Of a stretch of DNA of 64,000 nt, positions 55,563 through 62,842 are shown piece after piece. Source of the stretch: Collinsella aerofaciens (lineage in GTDB: Bacteria > Actinomycetota > Coriobacteriia > Coriobacteriales > Coriobacteriaceae). Below the pieces are notes generated by a model that searched no databases, had not been told where the DNA came from, and was given only the letters and a program-made list of their open reading frames with translations. Position 1 is the stretch's first letter, and the number at the start of each line of letters is the position of its first letter. Position numbers and translations under genes: made by a program. Location of the stretch: the NCBI RefSeq assembly GCF_005844325.1, contig NZ_SPFY01000004.1, positions 1-64,000 on the forward strand. Direction: 5' to 3'.

Positions 55563-56525
55563 ATGCACGCAACTGATTTTGGCCTCACGCTCATCATCGC
55601 CAACCCAGCCGCCCAGTCGGGTGCGGCGCGCGAAGTTGCCGAGCGCCTGCAACGCTTTTTGGATATGACCGCGCGCGCATCCCAGTTTGACCTGATGCTG
55701 ACCGAGCGCATGGGACACGCCAAGGAGCTGGCCGCACAGGCTCAGGGCTATCGCACCGTTATCGCCCTTGGCGGCGACGGCGTGATTCACGAGGTCGTCA
55801 ACGGGCTTATGACGCAAGAGGAGGACACCCGCCCCGCTCTTGCCATCCTACCCGTGGGCTCCGGCAACGATTTTGCCCAAACGCTCGGCATCGACGATTT
55901 CTCCGGTAAGGATTTTGGCGCGCTGCTCACCTGCGAGCTGCAGCGTCAGGACATCGGGCGCATTCGCTTATGGAACCCCACAAGCGGCAGCGGCGAGGCT
56001 ACCGTTGAGTACTACGACCAGACGCTTTCGGTCGGCATCGATGCCGCCATCGGCCTTGGCACCACCGAGCTACGCAAAAAGACGAGCCTCACCGGCGCGC
56101 CGCTCTACACTCTTTCGGGACTTGAGCAGTTTGGCCTACGCTATCGCAATTACCCCATGACAGTCAGCTTTGACGGGGCGCCCGCCGAGCGCGTAAGGGC
56201 GATCATCATGGCGATTCAGCTGGGTCCTACCTATGGCTCGGGCTATCGCATCTGTCCCGACGCCGACCCCTGTGACGGCATACTCGACGTCTGCTACGCC
56301 TGCGGCCCCGTCCCTCGCGCGGTTGCCCTGCCTATGTTTCTTTCGGCCAAGGACGGCCACCATACCAAGTTGCCGCCGGTTCGCATGCGCCGCTGCCGCC
56401 ATGCCGAGCTCACCTTTGAGGAGCCCGACTACCCCATTCAGGCCGACGGCGAGCCCGTTGTCGCCTCGCGCATCGAGGTCGACATCCTCGCCGGCGCCCT
56501 CCACGTCTGGCACCCCACCCGCTAA
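55563..56525 (+). CDS. Diacylglycerol/lipid kinase family protein (DagK/YegS type)
   Basis: 320 residues of the DAGK catalytic family. The nucleotide-binding glycine-rich motif is ALGGDGVIHEVVNGL near residues 68-82 and the second conserved motif is PVGSGNDFAQTLG. An alternative GTG at 55491 is in frame, but the ATG at 55563 has GGGAG seven bases upstream and fits the usual N terminus. It probably phosphorylates diacylglycerol or undecaprenol-like lipids at the membrane. It is 87 bases downstream of the CLC gene and may share its transcript. Substrate not determined. Confidence 0.88.
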   Translation: MHATDFGLTLIIANPAAQSGAAREVAERLQRFLDMTARASQFDLMLTERMGHAKELAAQAQGYRTVIALGGDGVIHEVVNGLMTQEEDTRPALAILPVGSGNDFAQTLGIDDFSGKDFGALLTCELQRQDIGRIRLWNPTSGSGEATVEYYDQTLSVGIDAAIGLGTTELRKKTSLTGAPLYTLSGLEQFGLRYRNYPMTVSFDGAPAERVRAIIMAIQLGPTYGSGYRICPDADPCDGILDVCYACGPVPRAVALPMFLSAKDGHHTKLPPVRMRRCRHAELTFEEPDYPIQADGEPVVASRIEVDILAGALHVWHPTR

Positions 56526-56533
56526 CCCCACCT

Positions 56534-56602
56534 AAGTTGCGGTGAAATAGGGACTGTTTATGTAGCTAAAGCCGCAAAACAGTCCCTATTTCACCGCAAC
56601 TT
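56534..56602. repeat. Palindromic repeat, copy 6
   Basis: Perfect arms AAGTTGCGGTGAAATAGGGA and complement, continuing to ACTGTTT / AAACAGT, with a loop of about 17 bases. It lies between the convergent lipid-kinase and release-factor-like genes and probably works as a bidirectional terminator. Confidence 0.9.
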
Positions 56603-56612
56603 ATTGATAAGA

Positions 56613-56993
56613 TCATTCCTCCCCGCCCGGCTTGCGACGGTTGGCCTTTTTAATGGCGTTGAAGTGCTTGTCATTGAGCCTGCGCTGGCGAGAGCGCTGA
56701 GGCACCTTGGTCTTTACGCGTCGGCGCGGCGGACGGCCACGACGCTCAAGCTCTGCACGCAGCTTACGCAGACAGCAGATACGGTTCTGGAACTGGCTGC
56801 GGCTCTCGCGCGCCGTCACGGTAATTCCCGAAGGGATATGTTTCATGCGCACCGCCGAATCCGTCGTGTTGACGCCTTGTCCGCCCGGACCAGTCGCGCG
56901 AAACACCTGCACCTCGCAATCGCGCGCCAACTCCTCGGCCGACATCTCGGCATAGCGCGCATACTCGCGCCATCCCATCTTGTTCTCGTCCAT
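56613..56993 (-). CDS. Peptide chain release factor-like protein (RF-1 domain, GGQ)
   Basis: 126 residues consisting of a single RF-1 domain with the catalytic [15 protein letters not shown] and a basic C-terminal tail ([16 protein letters not shown]). No codon-recognition domain is present. The layout resembles ribosome-rescue peptidyl-tRNA hydrolases (ArfB/YaeJ) or small RF-like proteins. The ATG at 56993 has GGAGG seven bases upstream; the long upstream frame overlaps the xpt terminator and gene and is rejected. Confidence 0.85.
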   Translation of the reverse strand: MDENKMGWREYARYAEMSAEELARDCEVQVFRATGPGGQGVNTTDSAVRMKHIPSGITVTARESRSQFQNRICCLRKLRAELERRGRPPRRRVKTKVPQRSRQRRLNDKHFNAIKKANRRKPGGEE

Positions 56994-57019
56994 ATCAACA
57001 CCTCCCCTCATACAAAAAA

Positions 57020-57047
57020 TGTGACAAAGGGAAAGCCCTTTGTCACA
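57020..57047 (-). terminator. Rho-independent terminator of xpt
   Basis: Perfect 12-base stem TGTGACAAAGGG / CCCTTTGTCACA with a 4-base loop, running into TTTTTTG on the minus strand, 28 bases past the xpt stop. Confidence 0.93.
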
Positions 57048-57075
57048 TCGCATACCAATCGCTTGTGTTGCGCGC

Positions 57076-57654
57076 TTAGGCGAAGGTGATCTCGCCGGTC
57101 TCGCAGTCCATATCGGCAATACGGGCCAGGCTCTCGACGCGGAAGCCGCGCTCGCGGAGCTTATCGCCGCCGCCCTGGAAGCCCTTCTCCACTGCAATGC
57201 CAATACCGGACACCTCGGCACCCGCAGCCTCGCAGATCTTGATAAGGCCCTCGAGCGCGCAGCCATTGGCCAAGAAGTCGTCGATGATCAGGACCTTGTC
57301 GCCCTCAGACAGGAAGCGCTTGCCAACGATGACCGGGTACTCCTTCTGCTTGGTAAAGGAGTAGATGGTCGTGGCATACTGCTCGCCGTCTAGGTTGATG
57401 GACTGTGCCTTCTTGGCAAAGACCACCGGCACGCCGCCAAAATGCTGGGCTGCAATGCAAGCCATGCCAATGCCCGAAGCCTCAATCGTCAGAATCTTGT
57501 TGATCTCGACACCCTCGAACAGACGGGCCCACTCGGCACCCATGTGGTCAAATAACTCAACGTCGCACTGGTGGTTGAGGAAGGCATCAACCTTAAGGAC
57601 GTTACCGGCCTTTACGATGCCGTCATGGCGAATACGATCCTCAAGCTCCTGCAT
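57076..57654 (-). CDS. xpt: Xanthine phosphoribosyltransferase
   Basis: Salvages xanthine to XMP using PRPP. The 192-residue product matches the Gram-positive Xpt type: [25 protein letters not shown] and the PRPP-binding motif [14 protein letters not shown]. The ATG at 57654 follows GAAGGGG. It is monocistronic with its own terminator. A guanine/xanthine riboswitch was looked for upstream and not seen. It could use xanthine, the substrate or product of the purine hydroxylase encoded at 8864-12609, if that enzyme acts on purines. Confidence 0.94.
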   Translation of the reverse strand: MQELEDRIRHDGIVKAGNVLKVDAFLNHQCDVELFDHMGAEWARLFEGVEINKILTIEASGIGMACIAAQHFGGVPVVFAKKAQSINLDGEQYATTIYSFTKQKEYPVIVGKRFLSEGDKVLIIDDFLANGCALEGLIKICEAAGAEVSGIGIAVEKGFQGGGDKLRERGFRVESLARIADMDCETGEITFA

Positions 57655-57811
57655 GGCGCAACCCCTTCTCGCGGCAACGATACCGCGCGATTAATAAACG
57701 TTGTTCGATAGTCTACCACGGACCGACCCCCGCCCGTCCCACAAGCCGCATCGCACCACAAACCAGTCTTTTTGGGACAATGCAAATCGTGGCAGACAGC
57801 CTCCCAACACG

Positions 57812-59116
57812 CTAATGGCGGGCGCGCATCTTCACCAAACGCACCATGGCAAGCGCAAAGCCCACAGCGGCCACAGCCATCAACACATAGAACACCGAAC
57901 GGAAACCAAACAGGAACACATCCGGACGTCCTGCAACAAAACTGGTCACGGCCTCGCCCATCGCCACGCTCATCTGTCCATACAGGATATTCGACGCCAC
58001 CGTAATGCCGATTGCCATACCCGCATAACGCGCCAGGCTACCCAGACTACCCGCAAAGCCAAGTGCCTCGCGCGGAGCCGAGCCCATGTACAGCGAGTTG
58101 TTGGGGCTCTGGAAAATCGACGTACCGCACGACATAAATGCGACGCAGCACACGATCACAGGGATAGAAGAGTGCTCGTCGAGCGTGCTTACTGCAAAGA
58201 GACCGCACACATACACGCCCAGGCCGACCGCCGTGGGACCCTCGCAGCCAACACGGTCCGAAACCGTTCCCGAAAGCGGGCCGATAAAGGCATTCACCAT
58301 TGGCAGCGCCAAAAAGAGCAATCCGGAAATGTCAGAACCAAAGCCTTGGGCGTCCTGAAAATAGAACGGCAGAATAAACTCGGATGCGCCAATGCCAACG
58401 AACACGATGAGCATGCAGGCAAGGTTGATGGTGAAGGCCGAATTTGCAAAGCAGCGACGAGCGGCCTCGGCAAGGGGCATGGGACGTTCGCCGGCCTCTG
58501 GCCTAACATGCGGCAGCGTGTAGAGTCCCACGATAAACGAGATCACGCCAATGGGCAGGTTGATGAGGAAGATGCTCTCCCAGGGAAAGCTTGCCACCAG
58601 CATGCCGCCGAGCACGGGGCCACACATCATGCCGAGGGCCACAAAGGTCGCGAGAATACCCATGGCACGGCCTCGTTCGCGCGCCGGAAACGACTCGGTG
58701 ATGATACCCATGTTGTTAGCCATGGCCGCCGCGCAACCGATGCCCTGAACAATGCGTGCCAGGATAAGAACCTCAAGCGAGGCCGAAAGGCCGCACAGCA
58801 GCGAACCGACCGAAAAGACGATGACGCCCAACTGGAACACATTCACCTTGCCGCGCACGTCGCCCAGACGGCCAAACGGCAACATAGCCACGCAAGTCGC
58901 AAGCAGATACACCGAACTTACCAGCTGAATGCGATCGAGGCCCACGCCCAGCTCCTTTTGCATCACGGGCAACGCCACGGTCACGACGGTCGAATCCAGA
59001 CACGACATAAACGTCATGATGAGCACGGTAAACAGAATCGCCCATTTGTTCTTGCCATGGGTGTCGCCCTCAAGGGCAATGTGCTCGCGGCGCAGCTGCT
59101 CTGCGGTTTTCTCCAT
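57812..59116 (-). CDS. MFS drug/metabolite exporter, DHA family
   Basis: 434-residue membrane protein with the MFS motif A region GRLGDVRGKVNVF, the motif-C-like ALGMMCGPVLGG and the N-terminal LDSTVVTVALPVMQKELG typical of EmrB/QacA-type exporters. About 12-14 predicted helices. The ATG at 59116 has AAAGG six bases upstream; the ATG at 59122 is too close to it. Probably a proton-coupled exporter; substrate cannot be inferred. It lies downstream of metY, beyond that gene's terminator. Confidence 0.87.
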   Translation of the reverse strand: MEKTAEQLRREHIALEGDTHGKNKWAILFTVLIMTFMSCLDSTVVTVALPVMQKELGVGLDRIQLVSSVYLLATCVAMLPFGRLGDVRGKVNVFQLGVIVFSVGSLLCGLSASLEVLILARIVQGIGCAAAMANNMGIITESFPARERGRAMGILATFVALGMMCGPVLGGMLVASFPWESIFLINLPIGVISFIVGLYTLPHVRPEAGERPMPLAEAARRCFANSAFTINLACMLIVFVGIGASEFILPFYFQDAQGFGSDISGLLFLALPMVNAFIGPLSGTVSDRVGCEGPTAVGLGVYVCGLFAVSTLDEHSSIPVIVCCVAFMSCGTSIFQSPNNSLYMGSAPREALGFAGSLGSLARYAGMAIGITVASNILYGQMSVAMGEAVTSFVAGRPDVFLFGFRSVFYVLMAVAAVGFALAMVRLVKMRARH

Positions 59117-59147
59117 ATCCATCCTTTCGAGTGGCGCAAGGCAAAAA

Positions 59148-59189
59148 CGGGGCCCCAATCGCCAGCAAACAGCCGCGATTGGGGTCCCG
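59148..59189 (-). terminator. Rho-independent terminator of the metY-like gene
   Basis: Stem CGGGACCCCAATCGC / GCGATTGGGGCCCCG (one mismatch) with a 12-base loop, followed by TTTTTGCC on the minus strand. Confidence 0.85.
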
Positions 59190-59257
59190 CCTACGGAATC
59201 GAAACGAAAGGTCGCCGAAGCTTTCTGCCAGCATCGGCGCCTTATGCGAACGCTAGC

Positions 59258-60541
59258 CTAGCACTGCTCGAGTGCCTGCTCAAGGTCGGCAATCAAGTCG
59301 GCCGTGTCCTCGAGGCCGCACGACAGGCGTACCATATCGGCGGAGATGCCACAGGCGATGAGCTCCTCATCGTTCATCTGGCGGTGCGTGGCATTAGCGG
59401 GATGCAGGCAGCAAGTGCGGGCGTCGGCCACATGCGTGGCGATCTGGGCGAGCTTAAGGCTCTTCATAAAGGTCTCAGCCGCCGCGCGACCACCGTTAAA
59501 GCCAAAGCTCACAACGCCGCAGGTACCGTTGGGCATGTACTTCTGAGCGATGTCATAGTACTTATCGCCCTCTAGGCCCGGATAGCTCACGAAGCGTACC
59601 TTGGGATGACTCTGCAGGAACTTGGCAACGGCCAGGCCGTTCTCACAATGACGCGGCATGCGCACATGCAGGCTCTCGAGCGAGCTGTTCAGGAAGAAGG
59701 CCGCCTGCGGGTTCTGCATGGGGCCGAGGTCGCGCATGAGCTGCGCGGTGGCCTTGGTAATGAAGGCGCCCTCGCGACCGAACTTCTTGGCATACGTCAC
59801 GCCGTGGTAGCTCTCGTCGGGCGTGGTGAGACCCGGGAACTTATCCGCATGGGCCATCCAGTCAAACTGGCCGTGGTCGACGATTACGCCGCCCAGGTAG
59901 GCAGCATGTCCATCCATGTACTTGGTGGTGGAGTGCGTAACGATGTCGGCGCCCCACTCAAAGGGACGGCACATCACGGGCGTCGGGAAGGTGTTGTCGA
60001 CCATCAGCGGCACGCCGTGGTCATGCGCGGCCTTGGCAAAGCGCTCAATATCGAGCACGGCAAGGGCGGGGTTGGCGATCGTCTCGCCAAAGACGAGCTT
60101 GGTGTTGGGCCGGAAGGCTGCCTCGAGCTCCTCATCGGTGCAGTCGGGAGCAACGAACGTGCAGGTCAGCCCCATACGGCCCATGGTGTGGGCGAGCAAG
60201 TTGTACGTGCCGCCATAGATGGCAGAGCTCGCGACTACGTGATCGCCGGCACCGGCCACGTTAAAGATCGCAAGGAAATTCGCGGCCATGCCCGAGCTCG
60301 TGAGCATCGCAGCGGAGCCGCCCTCCATCTCGCAGATCTTGGCGGCAACCAAATCGCACGTGGGGTTCTGCAGACGGCTGTAGAAGTAGCCCGACTCCTC
60401 CAGGTCAAACAACTTGCCCATGTGTTCGGACGTGTCGTACTTCCACGTGGTGGACTGGTAGATGGGCACCTGACGCGGCTCTGCATCGCCCGGGCGATAG
60501 CCGCCCTGAACACACGTCGTACCGATGGTCTGCTTGCTCAT
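59258..60541 (-). CDS. O-acetylhomoserine sulfhydrylase / Cys-Met metabolism PLP enzyme
   Basis: 427-residue PLP enzyme of the cystathionine gamma-synthase family, with YSRLQNPTCD near residues 54-63, the PLP lysine in THSTTKYMDGHAAYLGG and the C-terminal VRLSCGLED. Length and motifs fit MetY-type O-acetylhomoserine sulfhydrylases, which make homocysteine directly from sulfide. Methionine gamma-lyase is an alternative that cannot be excluded. It is monocistronic with a strong terminator and divergent from the C_GCAxxG_C_C gene. Confidence 0.88.
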   Translation of the reverse strand: MSKQTIGTTCVQGGYRPGDAEPRQVPIYQSTTWKYDTSEHMGKLFDLEESGYFYSRLQNPTCDLVAAKICEMEGGSAAMLTSSGMAANFLAIFNVAGAGDHVVASSAIYGGTYNLLAHTMGRMGLTCTFVAPDCTDEELEAAFRPNTKLVFGETIANPALAVLDIERFAKAAHDHGVPLMVDNTFPTPVMCRPFEWGADIVTHSTTKYMDGHAAYLGGVIVDHGQFDWMAHADKFPGLTTPDESYHGVTYAKKFGREGAFITKATAQLMRDLGPMQNPQAAFFLNSSLESLHVRMPRHCENGLAVAKFLQSHPKVRFVSYPGLEGDKYYDIAQKYMPNGTCGVVSFGFNGGRAAAETFMKSLKLAQIATHVADARTCCLHPANATHRQMNDEELIACGISADMVRLSCGLEDTADLIADLEQALEQC

Positions 60542-60651
60542 ATCTAGCTCCCTTGCCTGGGTTTTAGTTTAATTCGGTTCACGATACCGCTACCCCGCAC
60601 CCCTCTCAACCCATCCCCAAGGTAGGTTATGGGACTAATTGATCAGGGTCA

Positions 60652-60688
60652 TTTATCTCAAGCCTTGGACATTTGCTCGATAGATAAA
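60652..60688. promoter_or_regulatory. Inverted repeat in the divergent metY / C_GCAxxG_C_C spacer
   Basis: TTTATCT and AGATAAA separated by 23 bases, about 85 bases upstream of the plus-strand gene. A possible operator; an imperfect GTCACGGGTACC / GGTACACCGTGAC hairpin follows in the leader. Confidence 0.3.
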
Positions 60689-60772
60689 AATGAGGCATAC
60701 ATGAAGCTCTCGATGATTACATGCACCGTCACGGGTACCATAGGCGGGTACACCGTGACCAAGGAGACAACG

Positions 60773-61219
60773 ATGAAGCAAATCGATACGGCCCAGCTCG
60801 ACATCACCGCCTGTCAGGCTCAGGCTGCCGAATACCACGCCCGTGGGTTTAACTGCGCTCAGGCCGTCGCCTGCACGCTCGCTCCCGCCGTCGGGCTCGA
60901 CCCCCAGGTCGCCTTTACCCTCACCGAGGGCTTTGGCGCCGGCATGGGCGGTATGACCGAAACCTGCGGCGCTATCTCGGGCGCCGTAGCCATCATGGGC
61001 TTTGTAATGAGCGACGGCATGGAAAACCCCAAGACCAAGGGCCAGACCTACAAGCTGTCGCGCGAAATCGCCAAGCGTTTTGGCGAGAAGAATACGACGA
61101 CCGTCTGCGGCACGCTCAAGGGCATCGGATCGGACAAGGGTCCGCTCCGCAGCTGCCCCGGCTGCATCGACGATGCCGTCGCGATCGCCTGCGATGTGCT
61201 AAAGCAGCTCGCCGAGTAA
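60773..61219 (+). CDS. C_GCAxxG_C_C family protein
   Basis: 148 residues with the family pattern: RGFNCAQAVACTLAP near residues 25-39, ETCGAISGAVAIMGF near 63-77, and a C-terminal CPGCIDDAV. The conserved cysteines suggest metal or redox-cofactor binding; the family is often described as a probable redox or electron-transfer protein, with no established role. The ATG at 60773 has AAGGAG upstream; the frame extends to 60629 but only this start has a site. It is monocistronic. Confidence 0.82.
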   Translation: MKQIDTAQLDITACQAQAAEYHARGFNCAQAVACTLAPAVGLDPQVAFTLTEGFGAGMGGMTETCGAISGAVAIMGFVMSDGMENPKTKGQTYKLSREIAKRFGEKNTTTVCGTLKGIGSDKGPLRSCPGCIDDAVAIACDVLKQLAE

Positions 61220-61241
61220 ACGGCAGCAACGGAAAAACAAA

Positions 61242-61282
61242 GGCCGGCGTGCGCTTGGGATCCATCCAAAAGCACGCCGGCC
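61242..61282 (-). terminator. Terminator between convergent C_GCAxxG_C_C and yigZ genes
   Basis: Perfect 11-base stem GGCCGGCGTGC / GCACGCCGGCC with a 19-base loop; TTTGTTTTTCC follows on the minus strand, so it mainly serves yigZ. Confidence 0.75.
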
Positions 61283-61289
61283 GTCGCCG

Positions 61290-61928
61290 TTAGAACTCGG
61301 CAAATTCGGGAGCGCCGACCTCAATCTCCTCGCGCCCCGCCATAAGCTCGCGAATCTTAGCGCAAAATGACTCCTGCTCCCCCGCCTTAAACACCAAATG
61401 AATCGTCACGGCATCCGCGTAATCGGTATCCGAAACCTTGGCACCCGAATCCTGCGCCAAACGAAGCGCCTGCTCATACTGCGGATAGGCCACATGCACG
61501 TCAACAGGCACGACGCTTGTCATCTCAACGATCTGCCCTGCCTCCTGAGCCGCGGCCACCGCCGCCTGCGTCGCCGCGGTATAGGCGCGTACCAAGCCAC
61601 CAGGCCCCAACAGCGTGCCACCAAAATAGCGCGTCACCACGCAGCAAACTTTTTTGAGCCCCGCACCGCGCAGCACCTCGAGCGTCGGCATGCCGCTCGT
61701 GCGGCTCGGCTCACCATCATCGCTCTGGCGCTCGCGCCCATCGACCAAAATCCACGCGGGAACATTGTGTCGAGCGTCGTAATGACGCTTGCGAACCATC
61801 TCGATAAAGGCATTCGCCTCATCCTCGGACTCAATATGGACCAGCTGGGCAATAAACCGGCTCTTGCGGTCCACAAACTCGCCCGAAGCCTCAATATTCG
61901 ATTGCAGAGTAAAATAGCTGTCCAACAA
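61290..61928 (-). CDS. yigZ: YigZ/IMPACT family protein
   Basis: 212 residues. The N-terminal UPF0029 domain has RKSRFIAQLVH, ARHNVPAWIL, the family motif DDGEPSRTSGMPTLEVL and TRYFGGTLLGPGGLVRAY; a C-terminal DUF1949 domain follows. The function of bacterial YigZ is poorly defined; eukaryotic IMPACT regulates Gcn2. It begins with a TTG at 61928 preceded by GAGGGG, with no nearby ATG that keeps the conserved N terminus. Confidence 0.9.
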   Translation of the reverse strand: MLDSYFTLQSNIEASGEFVDRKSRFIAQLVHIESEDEANAFIEMVRKRHYDARHNVPAWILVDGRERQSDDGEPSRTSGMPTLEVLRGAGLKKVCCVVTRYFGGTLLGPGGLVRAYTAATQAAVAAAQEAGQIVEMTSVVPVDVHVAYPQYEQALRLAQDSGAKVSDTDYADAVTIHLVFKAGEQESFCAKIRELMAGREEIEVGAPEFAEF

Positions 61929-62040
61929 AGCCCCTCAACAACAAGCAAAGCAACAAACAGCCTCAATAATACGGCAAAGACCGTACCGATAACCTCGGTA
62001 AAAAGAACGAAGCCACCTATGATTCCGTCAACGAAAGCGA

Positions 62041-62139
62041 GAACCCGTCAGCGCGAGCAAGGTGCCTTGAAAGACGAGGGCATTGACCTTATGGTCATGC
62101 CCGAAGGCTTGAAAGGCAGATTGCCGCGCTGACGGGTTC
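62041..62139. repeat. Nested palindromic element downstream of rnpB
   Basis: Outer arms GAACCCGTCAGCGCG / CGCGCTGACGGGTTC (perfect, 15 bases), a middle pair TGCCTT / AAGGCA, and an inner hairpin with GGTCATGCCC-type arms and loop TTAT. Same plan as the elements at 1618, 4453 and 46587. A further GCTGACG / CGTCAGC hairpin follows before rnpB. Confidence 0.75.
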
Positions 62140-62153
62140 GCAGCGTCAGCAAA

Positions 62154-62520
62154 GTGCTGAGCGGGCCTATAAGCCGGGTTCTGTCGTGAACGGTCATTTA
62201 TCTTGTCTGCACGTTACCGTGCAGCTCCACGCACGCTACCCGAACGCGGACCGGGCCGGCCCATAGCGTTCCTATTCGCGCTTGCTCCGGATGGGGCTTG
62301 CCAAGCCGCCGTGTTGCCACGACGCTGGTGGTCTCTTACACCACCGTTTCAGCTTTTCCCTTTACGCCTTGCGGCGCAGGTGGGAGTCTTCTTTTCTGCG
62401 GCGCTTTCCGTCGGATCACTCCGCCCGGCCGTTAGCCGGCATCCCGCCCTCTGGAGCCCGGACTTTCCTCACGCGTACTGCAAACAGCACATCGCGCGAC
62501 CGTCTGGCCCACTCAGCAGT
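62154..62520 (-). ncRNA. rnpB: RNase P RNA (class A)
   Basis: Catalytic RNA that trims tRNA 5' ends. The ends TGCTGAGTGGGCC and GGCCCGCTCAGC pair (P1). Conserved blocks GAGGAAAGTCCGGGCTCC near the 5' end and AGAACCCGGCTTATAGGCC near the 3' end are unmistakable. About 367 bases is normal for actinobacterial type A RNA. Confidence 0.95.
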
Positions 62521-62525
62521 GCAAG

Positions 62526-62552
62526 AGTGTAGCACACCGTTGCCGCAGGCAA
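62526..62552 (-). promoter_or_regulatory. Candidate rnpB promoter
   Basis: TACACT (62526-62531) with TTGCCT (62547-62552) upstream, spacer 15 bases, placing the start at about 62519-62520, which matches the predicted RNA 5' end. Confidence 0.45.
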
Positions 62553-62609
62553 TGGCACAACACAAGCGTTCGACACGATAAACCAAGAACCACGCCATGC
62601 AGTACAATA

Positions 62610-62734
62610 GGGTTGTCGATGGGCAATGTCGTCAGTCGAGACGCGACCGCGCTCCGCACCCCTCCGTCTACTCGGTGCGTTCCCGCCTCCTCCCCGAGGC
62701 GGGATGTCGGCATTTTTTTATTCACCGACAACCC
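62610..62734. other. Structured intergenic element between rnpB and rpsA
   Basis: Closed by perfect arms GGGTTGTCG / CGACAACCC. Inside are CCCGCCTC / GAGGCGGG, GCACC / GGTGC and GTCG / CGAC pairs and a run of seven T. A TACAAT lies at 62603-62608 on the plus strand. It could be a small RNA or another nested palindrome; no ORF is apparent. Confidence 0.45.
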
Positions 62735-62787
62735 AATAGCCTGTGGACAGCCCGGGTAGCATCGCGTGCATCAGCAGCGAAAGCAAA

Positions 62788-62819
62788 AAGGGACCCGTCC
62801 ATTGCGAACGGATCCCTTA
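62788..62819 (-). terminator. Rho-independent terminator of rpsA
   Basis: Stem AAGGGATCCGT / ACGGGTCCCTT (one G-T pair) followed by TTTTTGC on the minus strand, 23 bases past the rpsA stop. Confidence 0.85.
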
Positions 62820-62842
62820 AAACAAGTGATCGTCAAACCGAT

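Noticed and set aside
57655..57811. Guanine or xanthine riboswitch ahead of xpt
   Set aside because: The conserved purine-riboswitch loops and stem pattern were not found in this stretch.
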